DNA from: Myxococcaceae bacterium
Lineage (GTDB): Bacteria > Myxococcota > Myxococcia > Myxococcales > Myxococcaceae
Direction of reading: 5' to 3'
DNA: 64,000 bases
NCBI GenBank assembly: GCA_016793095.1
Contig: JAEUJQ010000026.1
Location: 1 to 64,000 of the forward strand
In this document: positions 26,580 through 34,320 of the stretch, one piece after another
Layout of the letters: every line of letters starts with the position of its first letter
How positions within the stretch are numbered: the stretch's first letter is position 1
Notes under the pieces: model-generated
Told to the model about the DNA's origin: nothing
What the model saw: only the letters and a program-made list of their open reading frames with translations
Database searches by the model: none
Position numbers and translations under genes: made by a program

Positions 26580-26882
26580 ATGAAGCGCTTCGCCTTCGTC
26601 CTCTTCGCTGCGTCGCTGGTGTCGACCCTCGCTGTCGCCTCTTCGCCGAAGCAGAAGCAGGTGGCGCTGCCCGTCGGCCACAGCATGACGATGGCGATGC
26701 CGGCTGCGGTGACGGGCGTGAAGGTGAATGACCCCGCGCTGGTCGAGGTGAGGCGGCAAGGGCGGAAGGTGACGCTCGTCGCGCTCGCGCAGGGCAGCAC
26801 CGAGGCCACCGTGACGACGGCCGAGGGCTCGCACCGGTTTCGCGTCTACGTAGCGGCAGACAAGTACGCGATGCCCCACTGA
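26580..26882 (+). CDS. Secreted pilus/secretin N-terminal-domain protein
   Basis: The 100-residue product has a signal peptide (MKRFAFVLFAASLVSTLAVA), and the whole mature part is one small beta-domain. It resembles the N-terminal region of CpaC/type II-III secretins (pilus formation protein N-terminal family): a GHSMTMAMPAAVTGV strand pair, NDPALVEV, and a repeated-strand end in GSHRFRVYVA. Stand-alone versions occur in several bacteria with unknown roles, probably in the periplasm. It diverges from the TPR/PilT-like pair (136-bp gap). Its stop is interleaved with the convergent gene's stop as TGATCA (26880-26885). Domain assignment is moderately sure. Confidence 0.7.
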   Translation: MKRFAFVLFAASLVSTLAVASSPKQKQVALPVGHSMTMAMPAAVTGVKVNDPALVEVRRQGRKVTLVALAQGSTEATVTTAEGSHRFRVYVAADKYAMPH

Positions 26883-27305
26883 TCACAGCTGCGGTGGCTG
26901 GTCTGATGCTGGAGGCTGAGCCGGTGGTGGTGGAGTCCTGGCCCCGAGCCGCAACGCGTGGCCGGGACTCGGAGTGACCTCTGCACGCGCGCGGACCGCC
27001 CCGTCACAGTCGACTGCGTGCAGGTGGTAGACGGCGTCGCGAGGGACGATGCCCACCGTGACGGAGGCGCCCGGCTCGAGTCGGCGAACGTCGGTGAGCT
27101 CGAGCCAGTTGGCGTCGCGATCGGTGGCCGGCCCCGCGTCGCGCCACATGTTGATCGAGCAGACGGCGGTCGGCAGGTCATTGACGAAGGTGATGGTGGG
27201 CGTTCGCGGCGTGTTGCGGATGTGATCGAGCGCGAGCGACGTGCCGACATCGGCGACCGCCAGGCAGCCCAGGTTCAAGAAGGCGCAGCCGAGCGCGAGA
27301 CGCAT
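26883..27305 (-). CDS. Small lipoprotein with a single beta-sandwich-like domain
   Basis: The start is placed at ATG 27305 (140 residues), which gives a lipobox FLNLGC near residue 14. The frame extends 75 codons further upstream, but that head is Arg/Ser/Pro-rich and runs over the neighbouring divergent gene. The mature domain has the pattern ITFVNDLPTAVCSINMW, an EPGASVTVGI turn and YHLHAVDCDG. It is shared, as I recall, with small extracytoplasmic proteins that show two conserved cysteines and no known function. A Pro-rich tail ends the protein. It is probably on the outer-membrane inner leaflet or the surface. Confidence 0.65.
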   Translation of the reverse strand: MRLALGCAFLNLGCLAVADVGTSLALDHIRNTPRTPTITFVNDLPTAVCSINMWRDAGPATDRDANWLELTDVRRLEPGASVTVGIVPRDAVYHLHAVDCDGAVRARAEVTPSPGHALRLGARTPPPPAQPPASDQPPQL

Positions 27306-27385
27306 GCGTAGAGTCGAGGACACCCGGCGTCGCGATGCAAGCGACGGCTCGAACGGCGTCGCAGGATGAAGCAAGCTCGGCGGCG

Positions 27386-28627
27386 ATGACCCGATCTCTG
27401 ATCGTCCTTCTCGTTGTGCTTGGGTGCGCTGGCTTTTCTTGCGGGAGCGCTCGCGTGGACATGCGGAACTCTGCCGGCGGAACAGCAGGTGGGTCCGCGA
27501 CGGCGGGTGGCGCGACGGCGGGTGGCGCAACGGCAGGCGGCTCGACTGCGGGCGGTTCCACTGCGGGCGGTTCCACCGCGGGCGGCTCCACTGCTGGCGG
27601 CTCGACGGCGGGCGGCTCGACTGCTGGCGGTTCCACTGCTGGCGGCTCCACCGCGGGCGGCTCGACCGCGGGCGGCTCCACTGCTGGCGGTTCCACTGCT
27701 GGCGGTTCCACTGCTGGCGGCTCCACGGCTGGCGGCTCCACTGCTGGCGGCTCCACTGCTGGCGGCTCCACCGCGGGCGGCTCGACAGCGGGCGGCTCGA
27801 CAGCGGGCGGCTCCACCGCAGGCGGCTCCACCGCGGGCGGCTCCACCGCAGGCGGCTCCACTGCGGGCGGCTCCACCGCGGGCGGCTCCACTGCGGGCGG
27901 CTCCACTGCGGGCGGCTCCGCCATCGACGCCGGGGCTTTCACCAACTACGGCGCGATCTCCACCGTGGCGAGCATTCAGAGTCTGGGCCTGCGCGGGAAC
28001 AACAACACCATCTACCGCTTCGACTGCCCGGCGCTGGGGCTGGGCGCGCAGCAGGAGCTCTGGGGCACCGCCCTCTTCACCGACGACTCGCCCATCTGCT
28101 GGGCCGCGATGCACTCGGGGATCATCTCGCGCACCATGGGTGGCGAGGTCTTCGTCGAGGTGCTCCCGGGCACGACGTCCTACGCAGGCTCGTACCGCAA
28201 CGCCGCGGTGAGCCAGGACTACGGCCTCTTCGACGGCAGCTACTTCGTGCTCGGCTCGCCGCCTGGCATCCCTGGGCCGTACGACGGCGGCACCATCTGG
28301 AGCGGGACGCCGGTGCAGCCGATGGGCCTCATCGACTGGGAAGAGAACGCGCAACCACAGCGCGGCCGGTGGGGCCTTCGGTTTCAGTACACGTGCCAGT
28401 CGATCGGCCCGACGGTGGCGCTCGGCACCATCTGGGGCTCGGATGTGTACACCGACGACTCGCGCATCTGCGTGGCGGCCGCGCACGTCGGCGTCATCGG
28501 GCGCGGCGGAGGCTCCGTCACGGTCGAGACCGTGCCGGGCGTCTCGTACTACCCCTCGACCAACCGCAACGGCGTGCTCAGCAACGCGTTCGGCGCGTAC
28601 ACCGGCAGCTTCCTCGTCGTGCCATGA
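27386..28627 (+). CDS. Lipoprotein with pentapeptide stalk and tandem LCCL domains
   Basis: The 413-residue product starts at ATG 27386, with a lipoprotein signal (VVLGC at 14 or GFSC at 19). Next comes a 25-copy Ser-Thr-Ala-Gly-Gly stalk (residues about 53-177). The globular part is two LCCL-like domains in tandem (about 190-290 and 310-413), each with the TDDSxIC-AAxHxGxI core and the second with STNRNGVLSNAFGAYTGSF. LCCL domains are beta-rich, cysteine-linked modules first known from eukaryotic extracellular proteins and common in large-genome bacteria. The protein probably presents this pair on a flexible stalk at the cell surface. It is coupled by ATGA to the next lipoprotein gene. Confidence 0.8.
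   Translation: MTRSLIVLLVVLGCAGFSCGSARVDMRNSAGGTAGGSATAGGATAGGATAGGSTAGGSTAGGSTAGGSTAGGSTAGGSTAGGSTAGGSTAGGSTAGGSTAGGSTAGGSTAGGSTAGGSTAGGSTAGGSTAGGSTAGGSTAGGSTAGGSTAGGSTAGGSTAGGSTAGGSTAGGSTAGGSAIDAGAFTNYGAISTVASIQSLGLRGNNNTIYRFDCPALGLGAQQELWGTALFTDDSPICWAAMHSGIISRTMGGEVFVEVLPGTTSYAGSYRNAAVSQDYGLFDGSYFVLGSPPGIPGPYDGGTIWSGTPVQPMGLIDWEENAQPQRGRWGLRFQYTCQSIGPTVALGTIWGSDVYTDDSRICVAAAHVGVIGRGGGSVTVETVPGVSYYPSTNRNGVLSNAFGAYTGSFLVVP
27542..27916 (+). repeat. 25 tandem 15-bp repeats encoding Ser-Thr-Ala-Gly-Gly
   Basis: Twenty-five in-frame 15-base units (tccactgcgggcggc and synonymous variants) run without interruption, preceded by degenerate Gly-rich units from about 27470. Synonymous third-base changes show the array is not freshly expanded throughout. 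Blocks of identical neighbours suggest copy-number change by slippage or recombination. Confidence 0.95.
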
Positions 28628-29061
28628 GAGCCCTCCCGGTCCTCTGCGTCCTCGCCGCCGCCGCGTGTCACGAGAAGAGCCGCTCGACGGACACCTGGAG
28701 CAGCTCGCTCGGCACCGCGAAGGAGCGCGCGACGTTCCTCTGCGCCTATGCGCTCTGCGCCTCGCCGGTGAAGGACGCCGCGTTTCACGTCGTCTTCCAC
28801 GACAACTCCGGCGGGCTGCTCGCGGGCCCTGACGACGCCGACATCAAGGCGGTGGTGTCGGTGGACAAGGATGAGCTCGAGAAGTGGACCCGCGGGTGTG
28901 CACCCGTCCGAGTCGAGGCGCGTCCGGCCTGGCTCACGGAGGTCGCGAAGGGCACGGCGTTTCTTCCGACGACGGCGCCTGACGGCTACCGGTGCGGCCC
29001 CGAGCTCCGCGCGATCCACGTGAAGGACGGCCTCGTCGTCCGCCATGTCCGGCTGGAGTGA
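28624..29061 (+). CDS. Small lipoprotein of unknown function
   Basis: The 145-residue product starts at ATG 28624, overlapping the LCCL gene stop (ATGA), so it is translationally coupled to it. The lipobox is LAAAAC (residue 15). The mature part is mixed alpha/beta with four cysteines (LCAYALC, RGC, YRC). I do not recognise a family. The coupling suggests that it works with, or is delivered together with, the LCCL stalk protein. Confidence 0.65.
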   Translation: MRALPVLCVLAAAACHEKSRSTDTWSSSLGTAKERATFLCAYALCASPVKDAAFHVVFHDNSGGLLAGPDDADIKAVVSVDKDELEKWTRGCAPVRVEARPAWLTEVAKGTAFLPTTAPDGYRCGPELRAIHVKDGLVVRHVRLE

Positions 29062-29225
29062 GCCGCCAGGTCAACGAGTCAACGTTCGTCACCACATCGC
29101 CTGACAGCTGGGCGGCAGCGCGTCGTCGCGCAGGGTCGCGGCCCCAGAGTCTTCCAACCTGCGCACCTCGCCGTCGTCGTGTGCAGTTGAAGACCCGCGC
29201 GCTCGAGCTCGACGCAGACCCTCAA

Positions 29226-29885
29226 TCACCGACAGACGCCGCCGACACAGGTCTGGCTCGCTGAACAGACGACGCAGGCGGCCCCGTTCAGACCGCACGC
29301 GCTCGCCGAGGGCGTGGTGCACACGCTGTTCCGGCAGCACCCGGTCGCGCACGACAGCGGACCGCACCCGGCCACGCCACAGGTCCCCGAGCGGCACTCC
29401 TGCCCCAGAGGGCAGGCCGCGCACAGGCCGCCATCGACGCCACAGACCAGACGGTCCCTCCCGGCCCGGCACGTCCCGAGCGCGTCAACGCAGCCCGAAC
29501 ACGCTGCGGCGACGCACCGCCCCGCCTCGCAGCGCTCCGTGACCGGAGCACACATCACGCACGCGCCCGCGTCCCACCCGCAGGCCTCGGGCAGGTTGCC
29601 TGGCTGACACTCGGAGGACGCTGACACACAACCGGTCGAGCAGTTCGTCGGCTGTGGCCCCGCGTCGACCGGCCCCGCGTCGGGAGGCATCACGCAGCTG
29701 CCCGCCTGGCACCGCTGCGACGTCGGACAGGCTCCGCACACGACCCCGCCGCGCCCACAGAAGCCTCGGCTCGTGCCGGGCATGCACTCGCCGCCTGGCT
29801 CACAGCAGCCGGAGCAGGTCGAGCGATCGCACGGAGGCGGACACGCGGCCAACACCATCGCCACGACGAGCACGGGGAGCCGCAT
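29226..29885 (-). CDS. Cysteine-rich repeat lipoprotein
   Basis: The 219-residue product has a short signal with lipobox VLAAC (residue 15). Almost the whole mature chain is cysteine-rich: about 35 cysteines in repeating knots such as CGACPTSQRCQAGSC, CVMCAPVTERCEAGRC and CAACPLGQECRSGTC. Each unit is about 40-45 residues with a C-x2-C-x5-C-x4-C core, separated once by an Ala/Gly/Pro linker. This looks like a disulfide-stabilised extracellular rod. Similar Cys-rich lipoproteins are typical of myxobacteria; the role is unknown. Convergent with the previous gene; the 164 bp between them holds nothing I recognise. Confidence 0.7.
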   Translation of the reverse strand: MRLPVLVVAMVLAACPPPCDRSTCSGCCEPGGECMPGTSRGFCGRGGVVCGACPTSQRCQAGSCVMPPDAGPVDAGPQPTNCSTGCVSASSECQPGNLPEACGWDAGACVMCAPVTERCEAGRCVAAACSGCVDALGTCRAGRDRLVCGVDGGLCAACPLGQECRSGTCGVAGCGPLSCATGCCRNSVCTTPSASACGLNGAACVVCSASQTCVGGVCR

Positions 29886-29997
29886 GGGCGCGAGTCAAGC
29901 CCACCTTCCTTCACTGGAGAAGCACCGTGAGCGGCGCCTCACCTGAGAACCCCGACCCGGCGCGCGTCACCTCCTGCGGCTCGACTATGCTCACGCC

Positions 29998-32900
29998 ATG
30001 CGCTCCTGCTTCTGGGTCGTGGCCCTCGCGGCAGTACTGGCCGTGGCTGGCTGCCGGTGTGATCGAGGCACGAACCTGTCGGGTCGCTTCGCCGAGCTCG
30101 TCGTCGTCACCGTCAACGGCTCCGTCGAGCAGCTGAGTCGCGAGGCGGTGGTGAGCGTGGCCGCGGCGCCGATGGGCGAGTCGTCGGCCGGGTCGGTGCT
30201 GGTGCGCAACATCGGTGACGCCACGCTGACCCTCGAGTCCGTCAAGCTCGTTGACGGGAGCACGGCCTTCTCCATCACGCTCCCGGAGCGCACCGTGCTG
30301 GAGCCCCAGGAGGAGACGACATTGACCGTCACCTTCTCTCCCGAGCAGGTCAACGACGCGACCCTCGCGACCGTGGAGCACCGCGCCACCTTCGAGCTCG
30401 CCAGCCTGGGCGGCCGTCCAGCCGAGACGAAGGCCTCCATCGAGCTCGTCGCCATCGCCGAGGCGCGTGACTGCTACGTCCCCGCGCTGCTCGACTTCGG
30501 AGAGGCCCCCATCGGCCAGGCAGTGCAGATCCCCCTGTCCCTCTCGAACGTGACGAGCGCGCCCGCCCAGGCGACGCTGGGGACGATCGCTGGCGCGAAC
30601 CCCGGCTTCTTCTCCCTCGATCCACCAGGCCCCACGATCGACGTCGAGGCGGGCGTCATGAGGGACGTGCTGGTGCGCTTCGCCCCGCAGACGGAGGACG
30701 CCGTCGAGGCGCAGGTCACCGTGAGACGGCGCGCGTCCTGCCCGGAGGCGACCGTGCGCCTCATCGGCCGCGGCTCGATGCAGTCCCTCTCGTGGCTGCC
30801 GGCAGAGGTGAACTTCGGCCGCGTGCCCCTCAGGGAGTCGGCGACCCGAGCCGTCACTTTCAGCAACCGGAGCGGAGCGGCGTTGGCCCTCGCCGTCTCG
30901 ACCGACGGCGCGGACTTCTCCACGCCCAGGCCGATGGCGGTGCTCCCGGCGCGCGGGACCCTCAGCATCGAGGTGTCGTGCAGCCCCACCTCGCTCAACG
31001 CCCTCATGGGCACATTGCGGGTGGACGTCGGAACCAGCCCCGTCCTGCCGGTGCGCGTGCCGATGCGCTGCTCCGGGGGCGGGCCACGCCTGCGCCCCAG
31101 CCCGTCGCCGCTCGCGTTCGGACAGGTGCCCGTGCTGCTCGACCAACCTGGCGGGCGCCCCCTGCCCCTCGCGCGGCAGACGCTGATCACCCGCCGGCTG
31201 CGGCTCGAGAACGTGGGAACACCGCCGCCCGCGCCGAACGACACCACCTTCAACCTCGTCCTCGGCCGTGACGGCCAGCCGCCGCTGATGTCGCTCTCGC
31301 CACTGGGCACCACCCAGCCGGGGGAGTTCGACGTCGCCCTCGGGCGCTACGACGCCGCCGCTGGGGTCCCCGCGGTCGCCTCCCGGAACGGCGTGGACGT
31401 CGAGGTGATGCTCCGCCCCGCGGCCATCGGCCTGCGGGAGGCGATGTTGACCGTCTACTCGAACGACGCGGTGCAGCCGGTGCAGCAGATCCGCCTCACG
31501 GCCAACGGGGCCGTCGCCCAACCCTGCTCGATCGCCGTCGCGCCCGGGTCGGTGCTGTTCGGCGACGTGCCTCCCGAGTCGAACGAGAGCCAGACCCTCA
31601 CCCTGACGAACCAGGCGAGCACGGGCTGCCTGGTGAGTGGGCTCGAGATCGCCTCGAGCAGCCACCCGGGCTTCAGCCTCGCGCCGCAGGTGATGCCCTC
31701 GCTGACCCTGGGCCCCGGACAGTCGATGCCGATCCCGGTGCGGTTCAACAGCGGTGGCCTGGCGACCGGCACGGTGGCGACCGGCTTCCTGCGCTTCAGC
31801 ACACCGGGCAGCACGGCCCCCAGAGTCGTGCCGCTGAGCGCCCGCGTCGCCCAGTGCCTGGTCGTGGTGCCGGACGAGGTCGAGTTCGGGAACATCAAGC
31901 TCGGGTGCCGCTCGGCCGCGCGGCCCGTGCAGATCTTCAACACCTGCGGCACGCCCATCAGGTTGACCGGTCTGTCCGTGACGGGCCAGCCCTTCGGCAT
32001 CTCGGCGCAACCGAACCTCCAGGGTGGCTTCCCGCTCGCGCCGAGCACGGGGCTCGCGGCGGTGAGCCTCGTCTTCACGCCGCCAGCGCTCGGCACTCAC
32101 GCGGGGGTCCTCTCGATCCAGAGCGTCGAGGGCAGCTCCACGCGGACGGTGCAGGTCGCGCTTCGCGGCCAGGGAGACACGACGGGGACGACGACCGAGA
32201 CGTACCAGCAGCCAGCCCAGCCGATGACCGACATCCTCTTCACCATCGACAACTCCTGCTCGATGGGTGACGAGCAGGCGGCGCTCGCGGCCAACTTCGG
32301 CTCGTTCATCAGCTACGCGAACATGGCGAACGTGGACTACCGCATCGCGGTGACGACGACCGACGACTTCGCGGCCAGCGGCCAGGGGCAGTTCACGACG
32401 CAGGGCGGGGGCCCGGCCGTGCTGTCGCGCTCGATGCCGAACATCAACATGCTCTTCGCGTCCCGCGTGAACGTCGGCATCTTCGGCAGCGGCTACGAGC
32501 GACCGCTCTCCACCACCTTGAAGGCGCTGACGGCGCCGCTGACCGACACCACGAACGCCAACTTTTTGCGTGACGACGCCAACCTCGCCATCATCATCGT
32601 CACCGACGCGCCGGACCAGTCACCAGAGCCCATCGACTACTACCTCTCGCGAATGCCGCTGGTGAAGGGGCCGCGCCGCATCCACCAGGTGAGCGTCAGC
32701 GTCATCGGGCCGTTCACGCCTGCCTCGGCGACGTGCCAGATCGAGGGGCTCGACATGGGCCGGTATGATCCCCTGGTGCGGAAGACGGGCGGAGTGAGCT
32801 CGACCATCTGCACGCAGAACTGGGCGACGTCGCTGCAGGCCCTCGGACAGAGCGCGCTCGGTCCGCGCAGCAACTTCTTCGTCCGCAACCCGCCAGACAC

Positions 32901-33051
32901 CGCGCAGCCAGTGGACGTGCTGGTGAACGGCCAACCAGTGTCGAACGCGTGGACCTACGACGCGAACGCCAACGCCATCGTCTTCGGGACGGGACAGGCG
33001 CCGGCCGCCGGCACGACGCTGACCATCACCTACCAGTCACAGTGCCTGTGA
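29998..33051 (+). CDS. Large lipoprotein with ASH-type repeats and a C-terminal VWA domain
   Basis: The 1017-residue product has a lipoprotein signal (AVAGC, residue 19). Residues about 35-730 are a series of roughly 100-residue ASH/'choice-of-anchor D'-type beta-sandwich repeats, each built around a phrase like 'LDFGEAPIGQ', 'VNFGRVPLRES' or 'VLFGDVPPES' and ending in a VxxxFxP strand. From about 742 a VWA domain begins with an intact metal site DNSCS (DxSxS), followed by VDYRIAVTTTDD and IIIVTDAPDQSPEP. The last 80 residues are another beta module. Such proteins are probably extracellular adhesion or scaffold factors. The 112-bp divergent gap to the Cys-rich gene must contain both promoters. 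Confidence 0.8.
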   Translation: MRSCFWVVALAAVLAVAGCRCDRGTNLSGRFAELVVVTVNGSVEQLSREAVVSVAAAPMGESSAGSVLVRNIGDATLTLESVKLVDGSTAFSITLPERTVLEPQEETTLTVTFSPEQVNDATLATVEHRATFELASLGGRPAETKASIELVAIAEARDCYVPALLDFGEAPIGQAVQIPLSLSNVTSAPAQATLGTIAGANPGFFSLDPPGPTIDVEAGVMRDVLVRFAPQTEDAVEAQVTVRRRASCPEATVRLIGRGSMQSLSWLPAEVNFGRVPLRESATRAVTFSNRSGAALALAVSTDGADFSTPRPMAVLPARGTLSIEVSCSPTSLNALMGTLRVDVGTSPVLPVRVPMRCSGGGPRLRPSPSPLAFGQVPVLLDQPGGRPLPLARQTLITRRLRLENVGTPPPAPNDTTFNLVLGRDGQPPLMSLSPLGTTQPGEFDVALGRYDAAAGVPAVASRNGVDVEVMLRPAAIGLREAMLTVYSNDAVQPVQQIRLTANGAVAQPCSIAVAPGSVLFGDVPPESNESQTLTLTNQASTGCLVSGLEIASSSHPGFSLAPQVMPSLTLGPGQSMPIPVRFNSGGLATGTVATGFLRFSTPGSTAPRVVPLSARVAQCLVVVPDEVEFGNIKLGCRSAARPVQIFNTCGTPIRLTGLSVTGQPFGISAQPNLQGGFPLAPSTGLAAVSLVFTPPALGTHAGVLSIQSVEGSSTRTVQVALRGQGDTTGTTTETYQQPAQPMTDILFTIDNSCSMGDEQAALAANFGSFISYANMANVDYRIAVTTTDDFAASGQGQFTTQGGGPAVLSRSMPNINMLFASRVNVGIFGSGYERPLSTTLKALTAPLTDTTNANFLRDDANLAIIIVTDAPDQSPEPIDYYLSRMPLVKGPRRIHQVSVSVIGPFTPASATCQIEGLDMGRYDPLVRKTGGVSSTICTQNWATSLQALGQSALGPRSNFFVRNPPDTAQPVDVLVNGQPVSNAWTYDANANAIVFGTGQAPAAGTTLTITYQSQCL

Positions 33052-33078
33052 CGTGCCCACGCGCGTCGGGGCCCATGC

Positions 33079-34284
33079 TCACGTCGTGTACTCGGCGTTG
33101 ACCTGCACGTAGCGGTAGCCGAGATCGCTCGTCATCAGCAGCGCGTGACCCTTCCCCTCGTCGAGGATCAGCTCGAGCGAGACGTCCTCGCGCGCCATGG
33201 CCGTTGACGCCGCGGCGCGATCGAACGCCGAGGGCTCTCCGTTGCGGAAGACCTCGATGCCCTGCAGCCGGCAGACGAGCCGCTCGGGGTGCTTCACGGC
33301 GTCCACGTTGCCGACCTGGCTGACGAAGCGGCCCCAGTTCGGGTCGTTGCCGAACAGCGCCGTGCGGACCAGCGCCGAGGTGGCCACCGCGCGCGCCACG
33401 GCCTTCGCCGCCTCGTCGCTGCCGGCGCCCGTCACCCGCACCGTCGTCACCTTGGTGGCGCCCTCCCCGTCCCGGGCGATGAGCCAGGCCAGGCGGCGCG
33501 CGACGGGCTCGAGCCGCTGCTCCCAGTCCTCCGGCGCTTCGACCTGCCGCGTGGTGAGCAGCAGGAAGGTGTCGTTCGTCGAGGTGTGGGTGTCGACGTG
33601 CACGGCGTTGAAGCTGGTCGCCGAGATGCGGCCCATCGCCGCCTGCATCGCCGCCGCGCCCACGTCGACGTCGGTCGCCACGAACGCGAGCATGGTGGCC
33701 ATGTCGGGTTGGATCATGCCAGCCCCCTTGCACACCCCGGCCATCGTCGCGTCGCCGACCCGCACCCCCGCCTCCTTGGGGAACGCGTCGGTCGTCATGA
33801 TGGCGTGGAGGAACCGCCGGCCGGCCTCGGGCTCGTTCGAGAGCTCGCCGATCGCCGCGTCGATCCCTGCGCGCACCTTGTCCATGGGCAGCTTCACGCC
33901 GATGACGCCGGTGCTGCAGACGAGCACCTGCTCCACCGGGCACGAGAGCGCGTTCGCCACGCGCTCGCACATCTCGAGGGCGTCGCGCTCGCCCTGCGCG
34001 CCGGTGCACGCGTTCGCGTTGCCCGAGTTGACGACGACGGCGCGCACCAACCCGCCCGACCTCGAGAGGTGTTGTCGTGAACGCAACACCGGCGCCGCTG
34101 CGAAGTGGTTCCGGGTGAAGAGCGCGGCGCACGTCATCGGAGCGTCGGCGACGAGCAGCGCCACGTCCGGGTTGCCAGATGGCTTGATGCCGGCGCGCAC
34201 CCCCGAGGCACGAAGTCCCTTCACGCTCGTCAGCGTCCAGGGCGCGGGCGGGAACGATGGAACTGGAGGGACAGGGATCGACAT
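33079..34284 (-). CDS. argJ: Bifunctional ornithine acetyltransferase/N-acetylglutamate synthase
   Basis: The 401-residue product is the length of ArgJ proteins (about 390-410). It moves the acetyl group from N-acetylornithine to glutamate in cytosolic arginine synthesis; many ArgJ also use acetyl-CoA. Seen: NSGNANACTG, STGVIG, KGAGMIQPDMATMLAF holding the Ala-Thr autocleavage site that makes the alpha and beta chains, GEGATK, GNDPNWGR and the final DLGYRYVQVNAEYTT. All key residues appear present. No other arg genes flank it; the downstream HD-type gene is 36 bp away on the same side but divergent in function. Housekeeping gene; assignment is firm. Confidence 0.95.
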   Translation of the reverse strand: MSIPVPPVPSFPPAPWTLTSVKGLRASGVRAGIKPSGNPDVALLVADAPMTCAALFTRNHFAAAPVLRSRQHLSRSGGLVRAVVVNSGNANACTGAQGERDALEMCERVANALSCPVEQVLVCSTGVIGVKLPMDKVRAGIDAAIGELSNEPEAGRRFLHAIMTTDAFPKEAGVRVGDATMAGVCKGAGMIQPDMATMLAFVATDVDVGAAAMQAAMGRISATSFNAVHVDTHTSTNDTFLLLTTRQVEAPEDWEQRLEPVARRLAWLIARDGEGATKVTTVRVTGAGSDEAAKAVARAVATSALVRTALFGNDPNWGRFVSQVGNVDAVKHPERLVCRLQGIEVFRNGEPSAFDRAAASTAMAREDVSLELILDEGKGHALLMTSDLGYRYVQVNAEYTT

Positions 34285-34320
34285 GTGCGGGGTCTCAGCG
34301 AGCGCCGACGTCAGGGCGCG

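Noticed and set aside
26552-26580. Sigma-54 -24/-12 promoter (TGGCACG near 26552, also near 41595)
   Set aside because: The TGGCAC part is present, but no properly spaced TTGC element follows at either site.
27542-27916. Possible CRISPR array
   Set aside because: Units are 15 bp, contiguous, with no spacers, and translate in frame to a peptide repeat.
27178-27945. Long antisense frame encoding Glu-Pro-Pro-Ala-Val repeats opposite the pentapeptide stalk
   Set aside because: It is the mirror of the 15-bp repeat on the plus strand. The plus-strand product has a lipoprotein signal and LCCL-like domains, and the antisense has none. The similar frame at 36818-37177 is rejected for the same reason.
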